Shown: positions 1 through 11,586, counted from the first letter of the stretch. The stretch: DNA of 64,000 nucleotides from Venturia oleaginea (GCA_013176395.1 JABMLP010000004.1:1922001-1986000), one strand, 5' to 3'. Notes: generated by a model from the sequence alone, not told the origin. Program-made: numbers and translations.

Positions 1-1561
1 AATCCCAAGTCCGACTCGTGGATTGAGGAGAAGTGCCTCGGGACGCAGGCCCTATCCATACGAGAAACACGGCAGTCGGAATATGGAACCCATCGCTGAA
101 CGCGCAGCCTTGGAGGAACGTCCTGAATCTCAAGTTCCTGATGATACAGAACTGCAAGCTCAAGCTTCGGCACTTCTAGGAAACCCTCCAACTCTTGATC
201 CATTCAATGACGCAGATCCGTTACGAAGTAATCCCGTGAGCATGGATGGGAATAGTGTAGTCTCGAACCACAGAAGTCGCCAACGCGATGAAGAAGTGCG
301 AGGCTGGATGGAAGACTGGGAGATAGCTGCCCAGGCACTAATTGATCCTGGTCCTTCACAGCAACAACAACAACAACAACAACAAAAGCCAATCGCGGGA
401 CGAGAGTCTCCATCAAAGAGTGAACGGACTGGATCAACGCTTTCGGAACACTCGCATTCGGGTCAATCATACCGGTCTGGTTCTGGCGGCACTAGTGGTG
501 TCGTCAGGTCTCTCTCCATGCGCTCTGCAGCAATTATCAGCAGCTTGACAAGCCCATTCACTGGTAGCGCACCTGCCACGACTCTTACTACTACCTCACC
601 AGTACCAATTACATCACCGTGCGATGCACGCATGAGCTTTCCGTCACAGCGTCGCCGTCCTGTGTCTCTAGCCACTGCACAGACACCTCGACCAAGCACC
701 ATGCACGGAAATGGTGTTATCGCAGCGGCGCCAACCACTCTTTCTCGTCTTCAAGACGAAGGTCAATTGCTTCTGCCTAGTCCGACACGACAAGCACCAC
801 CTATCAACGCGTCAATGCCGAAATCTCGGAGCAGGTACAAGTCTCCTCCGTCAAGTCCCACAATAGAAGAAAGCGAGACTAAGATAAACACGAATCTCAA
901 ATGTGGTAAGAAAGGGTCAGGCTGGGTTGGCTCTGTTCGCCGCGTCATTTCAGGGGCTTACGCGGCTCATGCAAGAACTTCTAGCATGAATTCCATCTCT
1001 GCTACTTCATCACCTGTAAAGGAGCGGTACAAGGATGAGCCTGAGGTTGACGAGTGGGCTAGAAGCGTGAGTCCGGTGCCTGCTGATGGTGTCAAGAGAG
1101 CTGTCTCGGATGCTGCTTTCTGGAAGAGCAAGAAGGGACAGAAAGATTGGTTGACGGGGAGCGATGATGAAAAATCGGATTCCGAAACTCATGGTCCTTT
1201 AACATCTGCCCTGCGGAGTCAACCGAGCCCAGGAAAGAGGGCGAGGAGACCGAGAGCCCAGAGTACGACGATACCCAGGTCGTCAAGACCAGTTAATGCT
1301 ACCATTTCATCAACACCACCCACGGGCATTGCTATTGAAGACGAACATGGTGAGGATGAGGACGACTGGGACGTTGAGCGTGCTGCTGAGTCGAGAGTTG
1401 TTCAGCTCATGTTCACGGTCCCGCGACAACGTTTACGAGTTGTGAATTGTGATGTCGATAATCAGAGTATGATAAGTCTTCTGCCTGAACGAACTAAGGA
1501 GACTCAAGAAAACGAAGGGGGAGAAGATGCAGTTGGGGATTTCAAAGGTACGAGTGCATGA
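1..1561 (+). CDS. Hypothetical Ser-rich protein with poly-Q tract (5' end outside window)
   Basis: The frame is open from the left window edge to the TGA ending at 1561, so the start lies upstream; the first in-window ATG is at 83. The visible part is about 520 residues, low in complexity and rich in Ser, Pro and Arg, which suggests an intrinsically disordered, phosphorylated protein. A CAA/CAG run at about 359-385 encodes nine to ten glutamines. The only part that looks folded or conserved is near the C-terminus (about 1390-1480), with the pattern VVQLMFTVPRQRLRVVN followed by a short acidic tail. I have the impression that this C-terminal motif recurs in uncharacterised fungal proteins, but I cannot name a family. 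No membrane segment is seen. The function is unknown; a cytoplasmic or signalling scaffold would be inference only. Confidence 0.75.
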   Translation, partial: IPSPTRGLRRSASGRRPYPYEKHGSRNMEPIAERAALEERPESQVPDDTELQAQASALLGNPPTLDPFNDADPLRSNPVSMDGNSVVSNHRSRQRDEEVRGWMEDWEIAAQALIDPGPSQQQQQQQQQKPIAGRESPSKSERTGSTLSEHSHSGQSYRSGSGGTSGVVRSLSMRSAAIISSLTSPFTGSAPATTLTTTSPVPITSPCDARMSFPSQRRRPVSLATAQTPRPSTMHGNGVIAAAPTTLSRLQDEGQLLLPSPTRQAPPINASMPKSRSRYKSPPSSPTIEESETKINTNLKCGKKGSGWVGSVRRVISGAYAAHARTSSMNSISATSSPVKERYKDEPEVDEWARSVSPVPADGVKRAVSDAAFWKSKKGQKDWLTGSDDEKSDSETHGPLTSALRSQPSPGKRARRPRAQSTTIPRSSRPVNATISSTPPTGIAIEDEHGEDEDDWDVERAAESRVVQLMFTVPRQRLRVVNCDVDNQSMISLLPERTKETQENEGGEDAVGDFKGTSA

Positions 1562-1897
1562 GCTATGTGTAACAATGTCCTTTTGTGGCATCTTGTTCCG
1601 TCTTGGGGTGGTACTTTGGTTTAGATCTGCATTTACGATGTATGTGGTTTTGGTTTGAGATGCTGCATTTTGCTTACTAGCGATCGTTTGGCGTTTTGCG
1701 ATCAGATTATACCTCCAGACTGAATTTTACCGTTTACCTATTTGATAACCTTTAGGTTTTAACTTGAGAGATTTCTACTAAAGACCCCCTTAAAAAGCCA
1801 AACTATTACCAAACATAAAGCGGTCTATCTCTAAGACTTTTAGAGTCCACTACGGTACGTTCGGGCACGGTTTTTCTATAAAAAAGTACTTACTTCT
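1562..1897. other. AT-rich intergenic stretch
   Basis: This is the 3' flank of the upstream gene followed by AT-rich sequence leading into the transposon nest. I see no coding region or RNA gene. Confidence 0.6.
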
Positions 1898-2104
1898 TGT
1901 TACGCAGAGGCTATGACTCAAGTAATATAGCTGGATTTGGCTAATCCGTACAGTGGGGTTCAAATAATCCGGGGCGAGGTGTGACGGCACGGCATATCCA
2001 TACGAAGGCACAAGGCACTTCAGAACATGTCACCGAATTACACTTAGGATCTAAGGTAGAGAGGTAAGAGTTTCTTAAGAAAACTCCGACTAACGTAGTC
2101 TATA

Positions 2105-2892
2105 GGCCTATGCGCCATATTTGCCTGTGCGCCAACCCCACCGAGTATTCTTACAAAAAACGTATATGTTTCAACAACACCGCCATCTATAACAGTAATA
2201 TACATTTAAATTGGTTCTTTGACGCTCTGGGCAGGTCCTAGCATTATGATCAAGCGACTGGCATACGCTGCACTTTGGTGGTGCTCGTTGCCGTACCTGA
2301 GCAGGTACATTTTCAACCCCCTCAGTAGGCGTATTCTGCTAGCCACCAGAGACCTATCTCGTTGGTTGTCCAGCCGTTCTCGCTCACGCCAATTGCCCAA
2401 TCTGGTGGTAGGATCCCGTCTGAATACCAGGCTGCCTGGTGCATTACTGCCTAGAAAATAACGAGCGGAGGGATTGGAAACCCTTTCGCACAAATAGCCT
2501 CAATAACCGTAACCCACTCACGGTTGCCTGGCTGCGTTGTCCTCGGTCTCCCAGCCTTATCTGCTCCTGTAACAACCTTTGCAGTTGAAATTACCCCCAT
2601 CTGAAAACCAGTCTCGTCAAAATTGTAGATATCGTCATCGAGGATGCCATGCTCAGCTTGTGTACGTCGTACGCGTTCAAACCAGGCTCGAATTAGGTCT
2701 AGGTCTTCGCATTTTGCTCGCTGGTAGTCGTACTTGCGGTTGTACTTCGATTTTAGTACGTCGTGGCGGTTAATAAAGTTGCGTACCCAGCATTGGCCTG
2801 TAGAGACGAGTTGGCCATGTTGACTAGCTAAAAGGCTTGCCATAGTCCGCGTTTGGTAGGGTTGGCGCACAGGCATATATGGCGCATAGGCC
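2105..2892 (-). mobile_element. Pogo/Fot1-like DNA transposon A, internally deleted
   Basis: A 788-bp element has 34-bp terminal inverted repeats (left from 2105, right ending at 2892, one mismatch; termini GGCCTATGCGCC). TA dinucleotides lie on both sides (2103-2104 and 2893-2894). It is inserted in the inverted repeat of element B, which reads through cleanly when A and one TA are removed. It carries transposase fragments on the minus strand. It is the youngest insertion of this nest. Confidence 0.88.
2206..2876 (-). pseudogene. Pogo transposase remnant of element A
   Basis: The minus strand from 2876 to 2451 encodes the part of a pogo transposase just before and into the DDE domain, including KYNRKYDYQRAKCED, IYNFDETGFQMG (FDETG carries the first catalytic Asp) and REWVTVIEAI. 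A TAG follows at the end of this stretch. Downstream the frame picks up pieces such as WYSDGILPPDWA, then after an internal deletion the C-terminal zinc knuckle CSVCQSLDHNARTC (CX2CX4HX4C) near 2250-2290. The middle of the DDE domain, with the second Asp and the third acidic residue, is missing, so the protein cannot be active. Confidence 0.8.
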
Positions 2893-2989
2893 TAACGTAA
2901 TTCACTAGCGAGCGGGCCACACCACCGAGCGGGCCACACCACCGAGCGGGCCACACCACCGAGCGGGCTACCGAATCGATCATTTCATC

Positions 2990-3918
2990 TTTGCAAGCCT
3001 CTACACTAAAGCCCAGCAAGAAGGCCGATTACTTCTTGCTCTTCAAACCTATCAAAAAGGCCAAATCACAACTATTTGCCAAGCTGCATTAGCTTATAAT
3101 GTACCATACAGTACCCTCAAATATCGCCTCTCTGGACGCGTTGCACGCGTCGAAACGCGCGCAAACAGCCACAAACTTACTCCCACAGAGGAAGAAGTCT
3201 TAACTCAATGGATTATCTCAATGGATAATCGAGGCTATCCTGCTCGAGTCTGTGCAGTACAGAATGCGGCGAAATTACTGCTTCAACAACGCGTCGGTCC
3301 CTCAGCCTCAATCGGTATCAACTGGTCTGCCAGGTTCATCAAGCGACAGCCTACCCTGCAATCGAGATTCAATCGCAAGTACGATTATCAGCGTGCTCAA
3401 TGCGAAGATCCAGAGCTTATCGGAGCCTGGTTTCGGCTTGTGAGTAATACAATTCAGAAATACGGCATTCAAGAGGGGGATATCTATAACTTCGATGAGA
3501 CTGGCTTTGCAATGGGTATTGCAAGCACCTCACGCGTCGTTACTACCTCAGATCGACGGGGCAAGCCACCTCAATTACAGCCAGGCGATCGGGAGTGGGT
3601 TACAGCAATTGAAGCGACTGTTGGCAGATGAGAATGAGAAATTGAGAGCAGCGAATGAGAGGCAAAAGAGGAAGAGAGCAGTCAAAAAAAAAGCAGATCT
3701 CAAAGAAAATAACACTTACAGTTGCAGAGGCACAAGGCCTGATGGAGAATACTGTACAGCAGCCTATACAGGCAAGTGTTGCTCCTATACAGCAAACAGT
3801 TGTTGCAACAGCCTCGTCATCAAGTAGTGCAAGTCAAGGGAATTGCTTTGGTTTACCTAGTTGTTTTGTATGTAAGGGCTTTGACCATGCTGCGAGCGAT
3901 TGCCCTAAATATCGATAA
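2990..3918 (+). pseudogene. Pogo transposase remnant of element B
   Basis: An open frame from about 2990 to 3631 encodes the N-terminal helix-turn-helix region (QITTICQAALAYNVPYSTLK, then TPTEEEVLTQWI) and continues into the DDE fold with KYDYQRAQCED and IYNFDETGFAMG. At about 3620 an internal deletion joins the DDE start to the C-terminal coiled region (LLADENEKLRAANERQKRKR). A poly-A run near 3683-3692 shifts the frame, after which the protein ends in a CX2CX4HX4C zinc knuckle (CFVCKGFDHAASDC) at about 3865-3918. It lacks the second and third catalytic acids and is dead. Confidence 0.82.
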
Positions 3919-4540
3919 TCTTCTGTATAATAGATAGTCTTGATTAATAAAGGCGTTGTGGTGGTGTAAGCTTGCAAAGATGAGATGATCGATTCGGTGG
4001 CCCGCTCGGTGGTGTGACCCGCTCGCTAGTGAATTACGTTATAGACTACGTTAAGTACAAAGTGCACGAGCCACGGCACGTGATCCACAGGTCACGTGCC
4101 GTGCCGTCACACGAGGTTTGTAAAATATAAGAGTCGTGAATTGTGCTAAAATAAATGAAGCAATAGCGAAGTAACGAAAGAGTACTATGAAAGTAAACTA
4201 GAGAGTAGAACTACGAGACTTGAAGGGAGTCAAGACTCGTCCGTTATACAGAGAATCCTTCTCCTAAGAAATTCTACGCCCACCTTGATCGAAAGTGATC
4301 AAGGTGATCAACGCTCACCCAACCTCGAGGTGATCGAACGCTCACCTCGCCGGGTAATGAGCAATCATGTGATCCATAGGATCCTTGTCTAACTTTTATC
4401 CAATCATAAGGAAACAGGATAGTAAAGATCTGAATGCACATCAACGCAATCAGATACGACCGAATACAATTGAATAACTGTCTACGTGACAGTATCCGTA
4501 ACACTTATATTCCAAATGAGCAAATACTAGTACTACTATA

Positions 4541-5557
4541 ACGTATTCCACCACCGAGCCGGCCACTTTTCCTTGGCACGACCAACTCATGTTACGACTC
4601 TTCAATTTTATCGCTATCAACAATAGATTCCAAGTCCGTCGTGCTACTATCTGATTCAGAAGATATCTCGATATCCTTTTTACACGTTCGCGTATTGTGC
4701 CCAGTCGCGCCGCAGTTCCCACAGCGCCTTTGAGTTGGTCGGGCTGTTTCTTGATCACCACTACTACGAGTATTCTTTGATCCCTGAGGCGCAACAGACG
4801 CCTCAGCAGCTACCCGCGCTGCTGCAGTCCCATACTCTACAGTACCACCTTGCTGGATCCGCTTCCTTTTACGCGATTTTCGCTTCGTCATTTCTGCCAA
4901 TTGCTCTTCAAGCTCGTGGTTTCGTGCAATAAGTAGAGCGTTCTGGTGCAGCATCAATTCAGCGCCCTTGACAAGCTGAGAGAAGCCAATCTGCGCAGTA
5001 ACTGGTGACCGTGTGAAAGATTCGCGTACAAGCTTTAATTGAGATCCAAATTCTTGAATATTGCTTCGAGTCTTCGACTGCCACGGCGTCTCCTGCGGTG
5101 GGGTGCTGGTGGGGTACGTAGCCGTACTTCAAGGCGATCCAATACCACCTCCGCGTTAATAGGGACTAGCCCTACCATCTCAAAAGCCTTTCGACAGTTC
5201 TCTTCTGTAAACACGTCGAAAAACGCGTCTTTGAAGGTCGGGAGGAAGCCTTCTTTGTTGATATGGTAGACGCGTCGGCGTGCCAAGTCTTGAACTCGTT
5301 GAGAGTACTTGCACTTCAACGGCGAGAAGCAGACCACATCAAGCGGCTGGAGGACCTTTGGTGTGTGATGTTTAAGGCTGCAGCAGCGCGCCGTAGGCTT
5401 TAAAATTTGCCAGAGGTATAGGCCTGAAGAGCGAGATCAATTCTGCCTTCTTCTTGAACGGCTATCGCGTTGCGTTGTCGAGACATTGCGTGTTGAAGAG
5501 GATAAGGGCTGTGCCTAGGAAAAGTGGCCGGCTCGGTGGTGTGGCCGGCTCGCCCTT
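4541..5557 (-). mobile_element. Pogo/Fot1-like DNA transposon C, internally deleted
   Basis: This element of about 1.0 kb lies between the two inverted solo LTRs. Its right terminus, read inward, is AGGGC followed by the 17-bp unit GAGCCGGCCACACCACC and then GAGCCGGCCACTTTTCC. The left terminus has one copy (ACCACCGAGCCGGCCACTTT). TA lies outside each end (4539-4540 and 5558-5559). The left tip differs from the right, so the left boundary is less certain. The 17-bp unit differs from that of element B at a single position. Confidence 0.7.
4592..5486 (-). pseudogene. Pogo transposase remnant of element C
   Basis: On the minus strand an ATG at 5486 starts a short N-terminal peptide (MSRQRNAIAVQEEGRIDLAL), which resembles the start of a pogo psq/HTH domain, but it stops after about 28 codons. 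An internal deletion then leads to the end of the DDE domain (VVCFSPLKCKYSQRVQDLAR, 5337-5035). The C-terminal region follows (4957-4592) with a basic stretch and the zinc knuckle CGNCGATGHNTRTC, then an acidic Ser/Asp tail. No catalytic acid cluster is left. Confidence 0.78.
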
Positions 5558-5590
5558 ATTAATTTTGTCTAATCGGGATAAGAGGGCGGA

Positions 5591-6060
5591 TGTTACGGAT
5601 ACTGTCACGTGGACACGTATTCAATGGTATTCGGTCGCATTTGACTACACTTGTATGCTTTCAAATGTGCACTAGTCTATGTCTTTATGATTGGTTGAAT
5701 GTCGCACAGGATCCTAGGGATCACGTGCTGGCTCAAGGCTCAGGTCATGAGCCATGAGCAGGTCAGCTCAGGAGTCAACCTCTGAGCCATGAGCCATCTG
5801 GCTCATGCATTAGGCTTCGAGCCTTGTGGGAGGATTTCCTATATTATGGACGAGACTCTGCTCCCTCAGTATCTCGTATCTTCACTTTCTAGTTACTTCA
5901 CTATTGCTTTTAGTTACTCAGCACAATTCACGACTCTTATATCTTGCAAGCTTCGCTTCACTTGTTTGATACGGTATTGTCGCCCCGGACCACTTGAACC
6001 CTACTGTACGGATTAGCCAAATCCAGCTAGATTATATTGAGCCATAGCCTCTGCGTAACA
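5591..6060 (+). mobile_element. Solo LTR of an LTR retrotransposon
   Basis: A 470-bp repeat starts TGTTACGG and ends CGTAACA. It has a perfect 5-bp target-site duplication GCGGA (5586-5590 and 6061-6065), diagnostic of retroviral-type integration. It contains no coding sequence. Within it (about 5738-5829) is a cluster of short palindromic GAGCC/GGCTC motifs that is not matched in the sister LTR at 1898-4503. I cannot assign it to gypsy or copia from the LTR alone. Confidence 0.88.
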
Positions 6061-6065
6061 GCGGA

Positions 6066-6808
6066 TATTTTTCCGAAGATCCGCCTTCCATACTTTTACA
6101 ATGTCAAAATCCGTCAAAGCTACCAAAATAAATAAACCAAGCCAGGCCAAGCCAGGCCAAGCGAGGCCAAGATAGTTCTCGAGAAACTATGGAAACACGC
6201 ACGTAGGATCAGCCATGGAAACACCGTTGGTTCTCGTTGCAAATACCGTCGATTGAATCCTAGAAATCGCCGACAAATTTTCGTCGAGGTCCGCAACAAG
6301 ATTGGAAATGGGATGTTTTCTCCTAGATTGCTATCTTGCTGTTTGCTTGCCAAGTACTAGGCCAGTATGAACCAGCTCTTGGTCCCAGGAGGCGCGAGAT
6401 ACGACGGCTCGAGGCGGGAACGAGTATCGCTGCGTGCTCTTGGGGTTTGCATCTAAAAGCAAAATCTTGTTGCTCCTACCAACATTGCTCTGCTCATGTT
6501 TAGTAAAGCCTCGCTAACGAAAGCACCAGAATCTCGCCATTCTCGCTATTCAATCGGAGATATTGAACGAACTCAGACTCGAGCCTTTCCAGTCTTCGAA
6601 TTTTGCATAGGAAATTCACCAGGGATAGGACAAAAGTTGATTCGACCCTTAGAGGAAGCCTGCTCTTGTGGATCTAAACGGTCCGAAGCCATGGCCTACC
6701 AACGTCTCCACCATTAGAGATTGCGGACTTCATCTCGTTCCTTAAATGCTGAGTCGCTCATGCCCACTCTAAATGATACTTATTCTGACCTCCCAATCGC
6801 ATTTCAGT
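6066..6808. other. Intergenic stretch with a 10-bp triplicate
   Basis: No gene is recognised. A perfect-phase 10-bp repeat (GCCAGGCCAA twice, then GCGAGGCCAA) lies at 6141-6170. The last 200 bp should hold the promoter and 5' UTR of the Yellow-like gene. Confidence 0.5.
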
Positions 6809-8224
6809 ATGGCCCGATTTCTATTGGCATTTGCCGCTACAGCTTGCGCGACCACGTTAGGTGTCTTTCCAGACCAGGCTTGTCCTGCAGCAGGCTCGCA
6901 ACTACGGACCAACACCACTCCAATTGGTTATTGCCCAGGAGATTTCGATATCCGTGGGCCGCGGCTCGAGGTTGTTTATGAAAGCGCGATTGCGCCTACG
7001 GGATTGGGGCTGGCGCCAAATGGCGATATCTACTTTACCTATGCCCGTAACATGGAAGTGCAGAAGTGGACGTTGACCAAGAAGGTCAATTTTACGAGCG
7101 AGGTACCATGGCCTTCCGAAGCATGGCAGAACTGCGCAGCAGATCAGGATGTCTCGACGTGCTTCGTCAATGTTCAGAATGTGGTTCTTGACGCAGAAGG
7201 CGTCTTCTGGGTTATTGACTCTGGTGTTCCAAACGGAGCGTAAGTGGGTTCTGATCGACGTCGGAAATCAAGCTGATCTGAACATCGCAGCTCCTTCCCG
7301 CTGGCAGGAGGTCCGAAGATCATATCTTTCAATATCACCACTGCCCAGCCAATTCGCACCTACATCTACCCAACTTCGCAATACAATGCAAAGCTTCAGC
7401 TTAATGACATCAAGGTCAACAACACTCTTGGTTATGCCTTCATCACCGAAGACTCTAACTTGGGCTCCATCACAACGCTCGATTTGAAAGCAGGAACCTT
7501 CATACGCCACTTGTACAACACAACGTACACTAGACCTGATTTTCAATTCACGTCCATGTACAATGGCGAGCCAATCCGAAACTGGAACGGAACCACGCCA
7601 TCTTACATGTCATCGGGGTCAGTATGCCACCGAGAATTGACACGAGAAATGGAATTAACCAACATCTTAGAACTAATGGAATTGCCCTCGCAAACGGGAA
7701 TTGCTACTGGGGTATCAAGTCCAGCCACCGATATCACTTTGTCTCCCAGCAAGCATTAATCTCCAACTTGACCGATGCGGAGCTAGGTGCTCAAGTTGCC
7801 GTACCAGGAACGTTCCCATCCGAAGGCGCAGGATACACAGCCGATGAGTAAGCCACCTCGCTACTTTTCTCTGCATTCTTCACTAACAAAACTTCTCCAA
7901 AGCCGAGGTCGCATCTATATGATGGCCAGCGAGCAAAACGCAATCCTCTACATCGATACGCTTCAATCCGAGATGACGGATGAAATCAATGGTATTGCCC
8001 CTGGGGGAACAGGGCTCGTTCCCACCCAAAATTTGATATTTAAGACGTTCTTAAGGACGGCGCAGGCGCAGGCTGCTGACACTGCTGCGATTCATGATGG
8101 ATGGTTGTACTTCACTACCAACCAACAGGGTTTGGCTCCCCTCAGGCAGTATAGGAATATCGATCGTCGTGTTGGTCCGTTTAGAAGTTACAGGGCGTGG
8201 ATCGGTAGGGGCCCAGCGGCGTAA
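6809..8224 (+). CDS. Yellow/major royal jelly-like secreted protein
   Basis: Four exons: 6809-7239, 7291-7617, 7671-7847 and 7903-8224, coding 418 residues. Introns are 51-55 bp with GTAAGT, GTCAGT and GTAAGC donors. I chose the ATG at 6809, which gives MARFLLAFAATACATT, a good signal peptide; an in-frame ATG at 6773 would place a polar stretch in front. The family signature is visible: APTGLGLAPNGDIYFTYARN, CFVNVQNVVLDAEGVFWVID near the end of exon 1, GTNGIALANG across the exon 2-3 junction, and the C-terminal block GWLYFTTNQ...LRQYRNIDRR...WIGRGP. Yellow/MRJP proteins are six-bladed beta-propellers; in fungi their substrate is unknown. The protein is probably secreted. N-glycosylation sites are frequent (NFT, NIT, NNT). 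Identification of the family is firm, the role is not. Confidence 0.88.
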
Positions 8225-8813
8225 ATTGTATGAGTCGATATGAAAACCTCGGTGGCGGTTTAATGATGATTGTCTTCTGTAAAGTTCATGTCACCAGCAG
8301 TAATTAGTGTAGGCTTTTTAATATCTCAAGAATCATTTGGTCCGCCATCCCCGCAAGAAGCGTAGCAAAATGGATTTTGTTTGTATGGAACAATCAGTAG
8401 CGCTGGAAGAGTATTCCCATTAAAAGTATACAAAAGAAGCAATCCTGTGGCGGAAGTGTGGGCGAATCAGAGCAGACTGGGGGATCATTGCCTAAGCGCA
8501 AGCGTTCAGCCCCTAAAGCTCCTCCCGGCGGCCGTTGGTCAACCACCAGTACCAGTCTCGGTCAAGTACTGCAATCACAATCACGTTCGCTGTTTGCCTT
8601 CAGCGTGTTCCCCGTCGCGACAATCGCCTGCATCAGCCACGATTCCTGCTGCCGTCAGCGTCTTCCCGTATGACAGCACAAACAACAAACACCCGTCCTC
8701 GATAACCATACGTCGCACCAAGACATACACGATAGCATCGCCAATCCATCTGCCACCACTTCTCTAGAGCTTCTCCCTCCCACAGGCCAGCGCCGCCGGC
8801 GTGTCCATTCACC
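8225..8813. other. Intergenic region upstream of the mannosyltransferase
   Basis: This is the 3' flank of the Yellow-like gene followed by the pyrimidine-rich presumptive promoter and 5' UTR of the Anp1-family gene. No coding region is supported. Confidence 0.5.
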
Positions 8814-10253
<1,440 letters not shown>

Positions 10254-11586
10254 TATCTCTGCACATATTTGAGCTTCGTTGTTTGGATTATTTGCATGTG
10301 TACGAGCGAGGCATCGGACAAGGAGTGAGGCCACACGATTTTGATGGGACGAAACTGGCGGCGTTGTTTGCGGCGTTGCAGGCTCCCTTTTTTGCATGAG
10401 ATATATTTCTCTGTCCCTACCGAGAGGGTGGAGTTGGGATTTGAGATAGGACGGATGTGAGGGACATCTGGAACTGTCTAATTTCTCCTTCAATATTTCC
10501 TTTCCTGGTTGTCTTCTTGTGGCATATTGGAATTTGGGGATGTTGATGGGGGAAATATCATATCGCCTTCTTGTGAGTAGAAATGTCTATGGTAATAGCA
10601 CACTTCCTCTACTGCACGTCTTGGGCAGGTCGGCCTTATCACTGTCTTGCTTCGTTGACTGGGAAGGTGCATTGATCTTCCTATACTGTATCCGATTGTA
10701 CAGCGATTCTTAGACTCTGTTTTCGTCCCTGGTTTGATCGACTGTGGATACAGGAGGAAGTCCGACTGGCCACAAATGTTGTCCTTGAATGCGGGAGCTG
10801 CCTGCATATTGGAATCAATGTTATTCAGCAACGTTTTCCATCTTTTGACACTCTTGGTCGAAATCCTACCCTCGGCGAGCAGGCAGTTTGCTCGCTGAAA
10901 GGCGCCTCGAGATGGCTAAAAAAATCATTCATTCTTGTACCAAGAACGCAGCCATCGCTCTGGACGACCCTCTCCATGAATCAAACCACCGCATCTACTG
11001 AACCTCAAAGACGGCATGTTCCAAGTTCGTGGATTGATGTAAAAAACAAAGCACGGGAAATGGGCCTATACTCCTTGATTACGCTGTTTCAACCAACCAG
11101 ACCTAATCTTATATCAACGAATTAGACGCAATCTACTTCGACTACGTTTACCTGGACGGCGTCAAGACTCGCTAAATTGCCAAGCTGAGCAGTCGACTAC
11201 AAAGTGTTGTAATATTCCTCAAAGGAACTGAACGGTTTCTGCGCGGATGTAGATTCGATGGTGCACTTTCGGATTGAAGCCGGTACTCTTATCGTATCCA
11301 GTATACATTCCCGTATCCATCAAAGGTCCATTCAACATCTACATCTCAGACTTTGGCGAGAGGATCTCGTCTAATTACCCCATCAATCATACATACCTAT
11401 CCCAACACCTGTCAAGAAGTCAGCACCGAAATCGTTCTCACACAACAACACATGACCAAGAACATACCTGACTAGAATGCCGCTCAAATACGTCATCCCA
11501 TGCACAAATTGACGCCACGCTGCCATGCTTCTTTGCACGTATCTTTACAAAATCTTAGACATCTTTCTTCGTTCTCCTGATTTTCT
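10254..11586. other. Convergent intergenic region
   Basis: This lies between the 3' ends of the mannosyltransferase (+) and the amino-acid transporter (-), so it should contain two 3' UTRs. No coding sequence, RNA gene or repeat was recognised. Confidence 0.5.

Larger units (their letters stand above)
2093..4051 (+). mobile_element. Pogo/Fot1-like DNA transposon B, internally deleted, interrupted by element A
   Basis: TA target duplications (2091-2092, 4052-4053) flank long inverted repeats that begin ACGTAGTCTATAACGTAATT. The left arm carries about four copies of a 17-bp unit (GAGCGGGCCACACCACC, starting at 2910, 2927, 2944 and 2961) and the right arm about two. The interior codes for transposase pieces. 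Another pogo element (2105-2892) sits in the left inverted repeat. Without it element B is about 1.17 kb, too short for a full pogo transposase, so it is a deletion derivative that kept both ends. Confidence 0.85.
1979..4112. mobile_element. Small MITE-like element inside the solo LTR (itself interrupted)
   Basis: Terminal inverted repeats of about 16 bp (GTGTGACGGCACGGCA at 1979, its complement ending at 4112) are flanked on both sides by GAG (1976-1978 and 4113-4115). Once the pogo element at 2093-4051 is removed the element is about 173 bp and has no coding capacity. The right half contains a further small palindrome built on CACGTGA/TCACGTG. The other copy of the LTR lacks this block, so it is an insertion and not part of the LTR. 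The superfamily is unclear; a 3-bp duplication with this terminus matches no family I can name. Confidence 0.65.
1898..4503 (-). mobile_element. Solo LTR, interrupted by nested insertions
   Basis: Read on the minus strand this repeat begins TGTTACGG at 4503 and ends CGTAACA at 1898, the same ends as the intact solo LTR at 5591-6060. It also shares long internal blocks with that LTR, for example GGATTTGGCTAATCCGTAC and ATATAAGAGTCGTGAATTGT. Flanking 5-mers are cttct (1893-1897) and cttat (4504-4508), a near-match target-site duplication. A MITE (1979-4112) carrying two pogo elements interrupts it. Removing those leaves about 470 bp, close to the length of the other copy. No internal retrotransposon coding sequence remains, which fits LTR-LTR recombination followed by later insertions. 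Confidence 0.8.
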
